Of a stretch of 64,000 nucleotides of DNA, positions 44,445 to 51,697 are shown piece after piece. The translations under genes and the position numbers were made by a program. Position 1 is the stretch's first letter, and each line of letters opens with the position of its first letter. The DNA comes from a virus: the IMG/VR virus record IMGVR_UViG_3300009008_000005, positions 1-64,000 of that record; one strand, given 5' to 3'. Below the pieces are notes generated by a model. That model had not been told where the DNA came from and did not search any database. It saw nothing but the letters and a program-made list of their open reading frames with translations.

Positions 44445-46913
44445 CTAGATGGCATCCCCAAGGGCTTTGTCCACACCTGTAGTCTTGGCCATAGAACGTA
44501 TGGCACGGACTCTCTTGAATCTCTTTATCCGATCCATGAGGGTCTTCTTGGAGAGGAGGGGCTCCTTCCGTTTCTTTAGAGCTGAGTGCACGAAGGGGAT
44601 AGCCGCTGCGCCTGCGGCTGCGGGGAGCGTGTACTTACGGAGCTTCCGTAGGCCCTTGAGCTTCTTGGCTGCACCTCCAGCCGAAGCGAAGTCGACGACT
44701 TTACCCTTGGACTTTGACTTCAAGGATCTCTTGGCCAGGGCCTCTGCACCGAACTGTGCTCCTGCACCGGCCCCACCGATAGCTGCTCCCGTAGCGAGAT
44801 TTTTCTTGAGTGTTTTCTTCTGCTCGGGAGAGGCCTTACGGACCTTCTTCAGGACCTTCTTACCGCCCTTCACTCCCAGGTAACCACCGTACGAACCTGC
44901 CAGGGCCCCGCCCATGGCTCCAAGGGTGGCTCCGCCCACGGTAGGAATCTTTCCTTTCTTGGCCCTGTTCTCCATTACCTTCAAGGCGGTCAATGCACCT
45001 GCAAGGGAACCACCAGTGGCTCCGAACTGCTCACCAAGAGTCGGGTCTGGGGGGCTGGCGGCTGTCTTCTCTAGTGGGAGAAGGCGTGTGGGTCGCCTAC
45101 GAGACGGGTCAAAGTTGGAGAGGGCCTTATTCGACCAACTTTTGAAAGATGACCGGGGGACCAAAATTTCGTTTACCAAACCATCCCCACCACCGAGAAT
45201 CTTGTTCCTTGGAACATTGAATGAGAGAGTACCGCCCCCGGGACGTTGGCCGTATGGAGCGCTGTGGTGGAAAGCATACCCTTTCTTTGGGTTCGCCTCA
45301 AAGGCGTATAGACCGCCCTGGGCAGCACGAGTTTGTCCAGGAATTACATGCTGGGAAGTAAACCTGGTGCCCGGTGTAGATGTCCCAGCTAAACGCAGGT
45401 CTGAGGCTTCGCCACCAGAGACAACACGGACGGGCTCCTTAGAACGTGAGTACGAGCGAGCACTCGGACTGTAAGGACTACCAACCCCGGTGCCCTCTAA
45501 CTCCGGTACCTTCCCTGTTCTTTTCCACGTCTTGTAGGATTCAAGTCTTTGCTTCAACGGTACATAGGGATCGGATTTTGCGTTGACTCTTCTGGTGCGC
45601 CGAACCAGTTTTTTCAGCTTAGGTAAATCCCTCTCCGCTATTACCTTCTTAGCTTGGTGTTGCGTCATAGGGGACGGGGCAGACTTACGTAGCGTGGAGA
45701 CCAAACTGTCAAATAAGTTGAACGCAGCCCTGGGGGCCTTTGCTAGGGAAGCAATCTTGACCTTCTTCCCACGCTTCCGTCCATCATGGACCCAGCGCCA
45801 GAACTGGCCAATGTTCATCACAGAGTGGTCTTGGTAAAATCCTCGGCTGTTGTACTGCTTTCGGTAGGCTTTGAGCGCAGTCTGGACATCATTGAAGCCC
45901 AGCATGACCTTGTCTTCGTCATACTTTTTGGTCTTGGGGTCTTGCTGATGTACAACCACCACAAGGGGCGAATCTGCATTCTTCCCGACGTAGACGTCGA
46001 GCTTGTCCCCATCCTTGCCTTCCGTACCCCGGATCTCACCATAGTGGTGATGCATGAAGGTCTTCCAAGGTTTTCCATCAGGATCCTTTCCGGAGCGTGA
46101 GGAACCACGCTTGTTCTCAACGTCGATCTTCAGTCCTTGGAAATCTACGTAGCCCTGGAAGGGCCACTTCTTCCTCTTGGCTTTTGGCGGAGCAAGAGGC
46201 ACACGTGAGTTACCGGTGGGGACCTTCACAGCAGAGGACTCCTTCTTGAGGAGATTAGCCTTCAGGTCGCTCACTCCCTTCCCTACGAGTGCGGACCCCC
46301 CAGCAAGACCAGCTATGCCTGCACCGAACCTACCCGGCTTCCTCTTGATGTACTTCGGTAGGCCCTTGGCTAGTTCCTTCACGAGACCAAGGCGCTTACG
46401 ATGCTTCGACTTATGGATGTACTTAGGGTCGATAGTTTCCGTCGTAGTAGCTGCGATGTTCTTCCGGACCGACTTGGGAATATCATTAGGAGGTCTCATG
46501 TCCTGATCAAGCTTGAACTTTTCCCACCGGGAGTCCGGTATCGTAGCCGTTATGACTCTCTTATTTGCGGTGGGGTCAAAAGCCTTGAGCAAAGGGAGTT
46601 TGTCCGTAGATTTCTCCTTTTTGAGCTTTTCCGTCAGTCCAGCGAACATCCTAGCAAGGGTTTTGCTCTTGGTTACGTGGACTTTCCCCTTGCTCCTATC
46701 CTTGAAGTACTCGTCTATTGTGGCCGCTCCTGTACCGCCCTTGGCAGGGCTTAGACCCTCAGACAGGATAGAAGGAATGTTCTTACCATCACCCGTACCA
46801 TGATACACCTTGTGCGCCCCTACCGTACGTCGTAAGGACGACGGTAGGAGAGCCGCTCCTGTACCTAAGGCAACAGCGCTGCCTGGAAGGCCTAAACGAT
46901 CCCTCTCGGCCAT
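44445..46913 (-). CDS. Polyvalent protein: InPase-like and ART-like domains, 822 aa
   Basis: Multi-domain protein of the kind injected with phage DNA (polyvalent proteins). Residues about 36-90 (V-Y-H-G-T-G-D ... I-L-S-E-G-L-S-P) resemble an ADP-ribosyltransferase/KptA-like N-terminus. Residues about 240-385 match the inorganic-pyrophosphatase-like domain of polyvalent proteins (H-H-H-Y-G-E-I-R-G-T-E-G-K-D-G-D-K-L-D-V-Y-V-G, then F-N-D-V-Q-T-A-L-K-A-Y). Residues about 498-585 could be a second ART-like unit ending in N-E-I-L-V-P. The last 200 residues carry glycine-rich membrane segments. ART assignments are tentative. Confidence 0.75.
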   Translation of the reverse strand: MAERDRLGLPGSAVALGTGAALLPSSLRRTVGAHKVYHGTGDGKNIPSILSEGLSPAKGGTGAATIDEYFKDRSKGKVHVTKSKTLARMFAGLTEKLKKEKSTDKLPLLKAFDPTANKRVITATIPDSRWEKFKLDQDMRPPNDIPKSVRKNIAATTTETIDPKYIHKSKHRKRLGLVKELAKGLPKYIKRKPGRFGAGIAGLAGGSALVGKGVSDLKANLLKKESSAVKVPTGNSRVPLAPPKAKRKKWPFQGYVDFQGLKIDVENKRGSSRSGKDPDGKPWKTFMHHHYGEIRGTEGKDGDKLDVYVGKNADSPLVVVVHQQDPKTKKYDEDKVMLGFNDVQTALKAYRKQYNSRGFYQDHSVMNIGQFWRWVHDGRKRGKKVKIASLAKAPRAAFNLFDSLVSTLRKSAPSPMTQHQAKKVIAERDLPKLKKLVRRTRRVNAKSDPYVPLKQRLESYKTWKRTGKVPELEGTGVGSPYSPSARSYSRSKEPVRVVSGGEASDLRLAGTSTPGTRFTSQHVIPGQTRAAQGGLYAFEANPKKGYAFHHSAPYGQRPGGGTLSFNVPRNKILGGGDGLVNEILVPRSSFKSWSNKALSNFDPSRRRPTRLLPLEKTAASPPDPTLGEQFGATGGSLAGALTALKVMENRAKKGKIPTVGGATLGAMGGALAGSYGGYLGVKGGKKVLKKVRKASPEQKKTLKKNLATGAAIGGAGAGAQFGAEALAKRSLKSKSKGKVVDFASAGGAAKKLKGLRKLRKYTLPAAAGAAAIPFVHSALKKRKEPLLSKKTLMDRIKRFKRVRAIRSMAKTTGVDKALGDAI

Positions 46914-46918
46914 GGGGC

Positions 46919-47350
46919 CTAATCCTTCTTGAAACGGTCGATGTACTTCTTCTTCGCTTCAGGCGTGACCTTGCTACGGAATGGGCCCATCTGGATTCCC
47001 TTCTCCGCCAGGAGGTTACGATCTGTGAGGTACTGGCCTACGCCAGCGCCTCCGGACATCCCGAGAAGGCCACCTAGGATTGCACCAACAGCTCCACCCT
47101 TCCCGGAGCCCTTCCCGATTACTGAACCGAGACCGGCACCACCGAGGGCACCTAGGCCCATACCCCCAAAGGTACCCTTGAGTCGTCGCAGGTAGACCTC
47201 TGGGGAAACTACCACCTTCCCGAGACCCTTATCACCAGCACGCATGGCTCTGTTACTAGACAGGAACGAATCCTTTAGTCCTAGCTGCTCCATGTCCTTG
47301 CGGTTCTTCAACTCTTTGTAGGCTTTCGATGCGAGTTTCAGCTTGCTCAT
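46919..47350 (-). CDS. Glycine-zipper membrane-type protein, 143 aa
   Basis: Start at 47350 after SD GAGGAGG; the longer frame to 47383 lies in the ligase gene. Residues about 60-112 form a long Gly/Ala/Leu-rich segment (G-G-M-G-L-G-A-L-G-G-A-G-L-G, then A-V-G-A-I-L-G-G-L-L-G-M) typical of glycine-zipper membrane helices. Ends are charged. The C-terminal region of the neighbouring polyvalent protein has similar segments. Could be a pore or channel used during DNA ejection; this is inference. Confidence 0.78.
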   Translation of the reverse strand: MSKLKLASKAYKELKNRKDMEQLGLKDSFLSSNRAMRAGDKGLGKVVVSPEVYLRRLKGTFGGMGLGALGGAGLGSVIGKGSGKGGAVGAILGGLLGMSGGAGVGQYLTDRNLLAEKGIQMGPFRSKVTPEAKKKYIDRFKKD

Positions 47351-47360
47351 GAGATCCTCC

Positions 47361-48782
47361 TCACTTGATGTTCTTCTCCACATGCCAATCCGAGAAGCTC
47401 GCCTTCGACAAAGCCCCGGACTCGTACTGCTTCTCTGCAGTCACTCGGGCCACTAGACCCACATACCGCTTCTTATTCTGCCATAGATCTTCACGCAATG
47501 CATCATTCAGCCCTGTGCCTACCTTCCCCACAATAGGTCCATGACGGGTCAGGGAATAAGAGAATCCTCCTGCTGCCTTGCCTGCATATTTACCACCACC
47601 TGGGAAGATCTCCCGTACATAGACATCGTGCTCATACCTGAGCTTCGACTTCACAGGACCCTTATCTGTCCAGAGGACAACACCTTCTCTCGTAAGGGGG
47701 TGCTTCCCTGAACCGATGGAATCTAATAGCTTCGACTTGTCCTTCGGTGAGGTAGCTACAGGGGCAACACCTAGGACAGGGTATTTCGCTGAAATAGTAT
47801 GTAGAAGCTGCAGCCTTTCCTTATACGGTAACTTCGTAACATCGTGGCCATTGATCTTCACTGCGTCGAAAAGGAAGATCTTCGTCTTGGCCTTAGCCTC
47901 TGCTTGGATGTGGAGGCTGTTGATGACGGTAGCGTTCAACATACCTCCCACCTTCTCAGGAGGCAGAGGGACTCCGTCTGGACCTATGGCCAGAACCTCC
48001 CCACGGAGGATAGTTGGACCCTTCCCACCCTTGGCCTTCGTAGCGTATAAGTCCTTGATCTTGTGGGTATATTCTAAAAGGTCACCGGTCTTGGACTCCC
48101 TGGTGGAGAAGGCCCGTATCCGCTTCCCAGGTCGCATTAGGACAAGGGCATGCGCCCCATCGAGTTTGGCTCCGACGATGACGTCATCCCTGTTGACGAT
48201 CTCGTCACGCTGAGGTGTCTTCCACCCGATCTCCTTGTACTTCGGCCTGCCCCTAGGGGTTTCCTTCTTGGGGGCCGTCATGTTCACAAGGATCCAATTC
48301 TTCTTCCCTATATGGAGCAGTGCGAAGTCTTCCGTGCTCTTCCCACGGGTCACGGAGAACACGACCTTCTTCTCATCGGACGAATGTATGATGGCGTGGG
48401 AGTACTGCTTCAGGAATACCTTGCCTTGGCCGTACCCTGTCTCAAGCCTCCCCTCGAAGGGCATGTAGTCGTTCTTGTGCGTGAACGTCTGCATGACCAA
48501 TGTGCTCTTCCCTGGGGGAGGGAGAGTGAAGTCCTTCCCCTTCAGGGAGTGCCAGCTATGCGCCTTACCTGAAGGGTCACCCAAACGAAGGTCGAAGTGC
48601 TTCCCGGACTTCTTGGCATGGTGCTCCTGGAGCCCGAAAAGCCACACTTCTCCCCTCGCTGTCGGGATGGGGTGTGTGGTCTTGCTGTAGGGCCCTTCCT
48701 TTAGGTCACGGGTATGCGGCCGGACGTAGACGGTCTTGCCTTTGAGCTTCCGGCTATGCCCATCTACTTGTGTGCGGCCCAT
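47361..48782 (-). CDS. ATP-dependent DNA ligase fused to a LigD-type 3'-phosphoesterase
   Basis: About 473 aa from ATG 48782 (GGGGG upstream; TTG 48818 also open). Residues about 45-150 form a LigD phosphoesterase domain: F-G-L-Q-E-H-H-A-K, K-H-F-D-L-R-L-G, H-S-W-H-S-L-K-G, F-E-G-R-L, with the metal-binding His, Asp and Arg present. The ligase follows: motif I G-A-K-L-D-G-A-H-A (Lys near 207), L-R-G-E-V-L-A, E-G-V-V-L-W (near 365) and K-S-K-L-R-Y. The usual Arg after K-x-D-G-x is His. It would clean 3' ends and seal nicks. It is encoded outside the replication operon, between tail and polyvalent genes. Confidence 0.88.
   Translation of the reverse strand: MGRTQVDGHSRKLKGKTVYVRPHTRDLKEGPYSKTTHPIPTARGEVWLFGLQEHHAKKSGKHFDLRLGDPSGKAHSWHSLKGKDFTLPPPGKSTLVMQTFTHKNDYMPFEGRLETGYGQGKVFLKQYSHAIIHSSDEKKVVFSVTRGKSTEDFALLHIGKKNWILVNMTAPKKETPRGRPKYKEIGWKTPQRDEIVNRDDVIVGAKLDGAHALVLMRPGKRIRAFSTRESKTGDLLEYTHKIKDLYATKAKGGKGPTILRGEVLAIGPDGVPLPPEKVGGMLNATVINSLHIQAEAKAKTKIFLFDAVKINGHDVTKLPYKERLQLLHTISAKYPVLGVAPVATSPKDKSKLLDSIGSGKHPLTREGVVLWTDKGPVKSKLRYEHDVYVREIFPGGGKYAGKAAGGFSYSLTRHGPIVGKVGTGLNDALREDLWQNKKRYVGLVARVTAEKQYESGALSKASFSDWHVEKNIK
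47781..47797 (-). repeat. Palindrome copy 6, inside the ligase gene
   Basis: Core TATTTC-GCT-GAAATA (47782-47796). On the gene strand it encodes T-I-S-A-K-Y, the same frame as copy 5. The GGGTATTTC arm faces against transcription here. Confidence 0.7.
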
Positions 48783-48803
48783 TTCTACCCCCAGGATCCA
48801 TCG

Positions 48804-48832
48804 ATTATAGCTCTGCAACTACGTATGGACAA
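48804..48832 (-). promoter_or_regulatory. Promoter of the ligase-polyvalent operon
   Basis: On the minus strand: TTGTCC (48827-48832), 17-nt spacer, perfect TATAAT (48804-48809). The ATG at 48782 follows about 15 nt after the expected start of transcription. Confidence 0.75.
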
Positions 48833-48871
48833 GGTGGTATAAGGATATTGCAAGCGAACGGTGATGCTTGT

Positions 48872-48889
48872 CACCTCCAGCGTCAAGGT
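48872..48889. repeat. Second copy of the 18-bp motif of 1016-1033
   Basis: CACCTCCAGCGTCAAGGT, one mismatch to the first copy. It lies about 40 bp upstream of the leftward ligase promoter. A -35-like TTGACG is present on the minus strand but no matching -10 was found, favouring a binding site over a promoter here. Confidence 0.6.
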
Positions 48890-48939
48890 TCCGTCCGCTT
48901 GCACACATCCTCCAAGGCAGGAGGGGTTCACTGTGCGGA

Positions 48940-48981
48940 GAGGTCCAGGGTTGATTCGCCTCTAGGCGTCCCCTGGACCTC
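48940..48981. ncRNA. 42-nt compound stem-loop in the divergent intergenic region
   Basis: Outer arms GAGGTCCAGGG and CCCTGGACCTC (11 bp, perfect) enclose an inner hairpin CGCC-TCTA-GGCG. On the plus strand TTCTT follows closely. No coding frame was supported here. It may be a terminator, an RNA structure or a DNA cruciform; whether it is an RNA gene is unknown. Confidence 0.4.
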
Positions 48982-49029
48982 TTCTTACCTGGTGTCCGGA
49001 TACCCCTTTCGGCTTCACTATTGCTGTAG

Positions 49030-49035
49030 TATAAT
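49030..49035 (+). promoter_or_regulatory. -10 element of the 49068-51697 operon
   Basis: Perfect TATAAT, about 32 nt before the ATG at 49068. A -35 is weak (TTTCGG at 17 nt). An activator or the phage sigma factor might be needed. Confidence 0.5.
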
Positions 49036-49067
49036 TGACCCCGACCTCGTACCCGAAGGAGAAAGAA

Positions 49068-49499
49068 ATGACAGAGAGGATCCGTCTTCCCGATGAAAGG
49101 TCTGCGGTTGTAAAGAAGCTCAAGTTCGGAGAAGAACTGCATCTATATCTGATCATCGGCCTGTACGAAGACGGAAGTCCTGGCGAAATTCTTATCCGAG
49201 GGTTGAAGGAAGGGTCCATAGTGTCTGGACTCCTGAACACCTTCGCTCGTGTGTTCAGTACAGCACTACAGTTTGGTGTTCCCCTGGAGCAACTCCTCTC
49301 CAGCATCAAACATCTAAGATTCGAGCCTATGGGAATGACTGGTGATCCGGAGACCCCTATGGCCTTCTCTGTGGTCGACTACATAGCTCGATACATGTCG
49401 AGGAAGTTCCTTCCTCAGGAGAATACAAATGATCAAGGAAGCGAGGTTACTAGCCCTGGGACCGTTCCGGAAGGATCTGACGAGGTTCCTACCCCATAA
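49068..49499 (+). CDS. Unknown protein, 143 aa
   Basis: ATG 49068 with SD AAGGAG. TTG 49035 is in frame but lies on the -10. The protein has a beta N-terminus and helical middle (S-G-L-L-N-T-F-A-R-V-F-S-T-A-L-Q-F-G-V-P-L-E-Q-L-L), and a polar disordered end. First of six rightward genes set between tail-type blocks. Not recognised. Confidence 0.75.
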   Translation: MTERIRLPDERSAVVKKLKFGEELHLYLIIGLYEDGSPGEILIRGLKEGSIVSGLLNTFARVFSTALQFGVPLEQLLSSIKHLRFEPMGMTGDPETPMAFSVVDYIARYMSRKFLPQENTNDQGSEVTSPGTVPEGSDEVPTP

Positions 49500-49743
49500 G
49501 TCAGCCTACTATACCAATGCGAAGGAAGGCCTGCTCGTAGAGACCGAACTTTTTGTCTGTACCACAGCACAAGCCAGCCTAGATCTTGCGGAGCTGCTGA
49601 ACGTGGACCCAACAGATTGTAGCACGCACGAGATATCCCCTATGGCTGTCGACGTCCGGGACCTGGGTAAGTTCGAGGACGAGATCGAGAAGTTCATCAA
49701 ACTTGTAGGGGCGGAGTTCTCCTTCGTCTTTTCCTTCCGATGA
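49429..49743 (+). CDS. Unknown protein, 104 aa
   Basis: Overlaps the previous gene by 71 bp. SD CAGGAG precedes the ATG. Mixed alpha/beta with F-V-C-T-T-A-Q-A-S-L-D-L-A-E-L-L. Ends in F-S-F-V-F-S-F-R and overlaps the next start by 4 bp. Function unknown. Confidence 0.72.
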   Translation: MIKEARLLALGPFRKDLTRFLPHKSAYYTNAKEGLLVETELFVCTTAQASLDLAELLNVDPTDCSTHEISPMAVDVRDLGKFEDEIEKFIKLVGAEFSFVFSFR

Positions 49744-50183
49744 GCGTGTATGTAGAGGCCTTCGATAGTGAGGAGACCTGGAACGGATTCCGATTCCCCC
49801 TTCAAAGCTACAGCGTATCCAGACCCCTAACAAGAACACTAATGTCCCACAGATCCCAAAAAGCTACTTTAGGTTTTGCACCGATGTCCCTGTCCGCCCA
49901 TGATGCCATGGCAAACACCTTCATGAATAAGGTATATGCAATACGTATCGTGGATGAAGACCAACCCCTGGGGATCTACCTGCGTGGAGTAACCCCAGTT
50001 AGTGCTAGCGCTCAAAACGTCTATGAGTTCTACGTAGACCAGATCTCCACGTATGAACTTCCGGTGCGCACCGAGTCTGCGGAAGTACCTGAACCACCTG
50101 AACCTGTGCCACCTACTAGGCTCGAACGCTTGCGAAGAAGGAGAGAAGGTCATGGGGAGGCTAGAGAGACTAAAGAGACGTAA
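49740..50183 (+). CDS. Unknown protein, 147 aa
   Basis: A beta-rich N-terminal domain (about 1-105) is followed by a Pro/Glu-rich linker (V-P-E-P-P-E-P-V-P-P) and a basic tail (R-L-E-R-L-R-R-R-R-E-G). Start overlaps the previous stop. The linker-tail pattern suggests a protein that bridges partners. Not recognised. Confidence 0.72.
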   Translation: MSVYVEAFDSEETWNGFRFPLQSYSVSRPLTRTLMSHRSQKATLGFAPMSLSAHDAMANTFMNKVYAIRIVDEDQPLGIYLRGVTPVSASAQNVYEFYVDQISTYELPVRTESAEVPEPPEPVPPTRLERLRRRREGHGEARETKET

Positions 50184-50688
50184 CGACCCTTCTGTGTCCT
50201 CTATCCTCAGGGAAGGTAGAAAGAAAGACACACGGCCTACAGAGAAGCAGTTCCATGCAAACGCCCAACTTGAACACTTTGACGATAACTTCCGTGTGAC
50301 CTGCATACGGACGAGAACCCAATTCATTGGGGACACCTACCAGGCCAGGGTTACTCTGTACGAATCCGTGCGTCCCACGTTGTACATGCACCTCCCTGGG
50401 GTTACGTCAGGATTCCTGGTGGAAAGCCTTCACGGGAACAAGATGGGCTTTATCTACACCACACGACCTATCCCCAATGGAAGTGGTAAGGGCTTGTCCA
50501 ACCGGATGCTGTGGTGGGGGAAGTACATCGGGAGAGCAATGCATACATCCATACCCTACTCAAACCAGTACGCACAGGCTTCCCCCGGTAAAGAGCGGGA
50601 GGAAATCCTGGATGACTTTTTGCTGCACCTATCGGATCAAGGTATCTACCCACCCGTACCTATGGACGCTCGACAAACCACCGTGTAA
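50152..50688 (+). CDS. Unknown protein, 178 aa
   Basis: Start 50152 follows SD GAAGGAG; the longer frame from 50053 is inside the previous gene. The N-terminus is basic (R-L-E-R-L-K-R-R-N-D-P-S-V), and the protein has a beta core with many aromatic residues. Palindrome copy 7 lies just after its stop. Function unknown. Confidence 0.74.
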   Translation: MGRLERLKRRNDPSVSSILREGRKKDTRPTEKQFHANAQLEHFDDNFRVTCIRTRTQFIGDTYQARVTLYESVRPTLYMHLPGVTSGFLVESLHGNKMGFIYTTRPIPNGSGKGLSNRMLWWGKYIGRAMHTSIPYSNQYAQASPGKEREEILDDFLLHLSDQGIYPPVPMDARQTTV

Positions 50689-50698
50689 CCTTCCACCG

Positions 50699-50717
50699 AG
50701 TATTTCGACGAAATACT
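50699..50717 (+). repeat. Palindrome copy 7 (perfect AGTATTTC-GAC-GAAATACT)
   Basis: It begins ten bases after the stop of the previous gene and ends just before the SD of the next. Very like copy 1. Confidence 0.85.
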
Positions 50718-50732
50718 TTATGAGGAGCTTTG

Positions 50733-51014
50733 ATGAAAGCCAACTGGATATTCATGGACCCCAAGTCGCTACAAGAACTCTTCGGAACAGACGACCTGTG
50801 GGCCCTAGCTCAAACCTGCATAGACAATGAGGAGCTTCCTCCGGTTGGTCTGGTGCAGGACCTAACCTCACCCGACGAGGTGAGCGGGTGGCACATAGGT
50901 GTCGTAGACGCTCTGCAGGAATCTGCTGCCCGTGCGAACTACCGTGCTGTGGACAGTAAGAAGAAGTTGCGGGCGATGAAGACGAAGCTTCTTGGGAAGC
51001 TGAAGGATAAGTAA
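50733..51014 (+). CDS. Unknown protein, 93 aa
   Basis: ATG 50733 with GAGGAG upstream, shortly after palindrome copy 7. N-terminal helix with aromatic residues (N-W-I-F-M-D-P-K-S-L-Q-E-L-F). The C-terminus is strongly basic (D-S-K-K-K-L-R-A-M-K-T-K-L-L-G-K-L-K-D-K), which could bind nucleic acid. Its stop overlaps the next start. Confidence 0.74.
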   Translation: MKANWIFMDPKSLQELFGTDDLWALAQTCIDNEELPPVGLVQDLTSPDEVSGWHIGVVDALQESAARANYRAVDSKKKLRAMKTKLLGKLKDK

Positions 51015-51697
51015 TGGAGACGGTGTACAAAGCAGTCCTAGAGGACTCATCCGGCGGCGTATGGTCGATGATGAGTGGAGTGTACAAGTACTACAAGAAC
51101 CGCTGGATGATAGCCCCCATCGGTGGTTTCCTGTGCTACTCTTCTCTGGAAGCTGCACAGATGTTCTGGCTCCCCAACAGCACAATCTGGGAGTGTAGGG
51201 CAGAGGAAGAGCTAGATCTTCCTGTACGCATCACCAACTTCGGGGTCGTATCGGAACCGGATGTGGTCGAGGCAGCATGGGACCCGATGCTACATGACGA
51301 GCTGTCCAATGATCTCCTATACAAGAACCCCAGGATCTGGGAAGAAGGGACAGTAGCCTACAAGAGGCTGATCCTGACCAAAAAGGTGTTCCCACCCGAG
51401 GGTGACCACCCAGTCATTGCAGACTTGTACGAAAGGTTCGACAAGAATCCGGAACTTAGTACAACTGACATGACGATGTCTCTGACCTTCACGCTCCTGG
51501 ATGAGGTGGTGAACAACACGGTCGCCTCCTATCTCGCAGAGAGTAGGGATGTCCTAGGACGAACAGTGTCCGACCTCACGAAAAGGCTCATAGCTGGACT
51601 GACCCAGTGGCGGAATGTTCGACGAGAGATTCTTCACATGGAGAACTCAACAGGAGACGACAGCAACGTCGTCCAACTGATCACTCCCGACTCGTAG
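51014..51697 (+). CDS. Unknown protein, 227 aa
   Basis: Last of the rightward group. N-terminal half with many Trp and Tyr (V-W-S-M-M-S-G-V-Y-K-Y-Y-K-N-R-W). The C-terminal half is helical (S-D-L-T-K-R-L-I-A-G-L-T-Q-W-R-N-V-R-R-E). It overlaps the convergent hub-like gene by 17 bp with no terminator between them. Function unknown. Confidence 0.74.
   Translation: METVYKAVLEDSSGGVWSMMSGVYKYYKNRWMIAPIGGFLCYSSLEAAQMFWLPNSTIWECRAEEELDLPVRITNFGVVSEPDVVEAAWDPMLHDELSNDLLYKNPRIWEEGTVAYKRLILTKKVFPPEGDHPVIADLYERFDKNPELSTTDMTMSLTFTLLDEVVNNTVASYLAESRDVLGRTVSDLTKRLIAGLTQWRNVRREILHMENSTGDDSNVVQLITPDS

Noticed and set aside
48770-49096. Rightward 108-aa open frame
   Set aside because: It crosses two promoters and the 42-nt stem-loop and has no SD.
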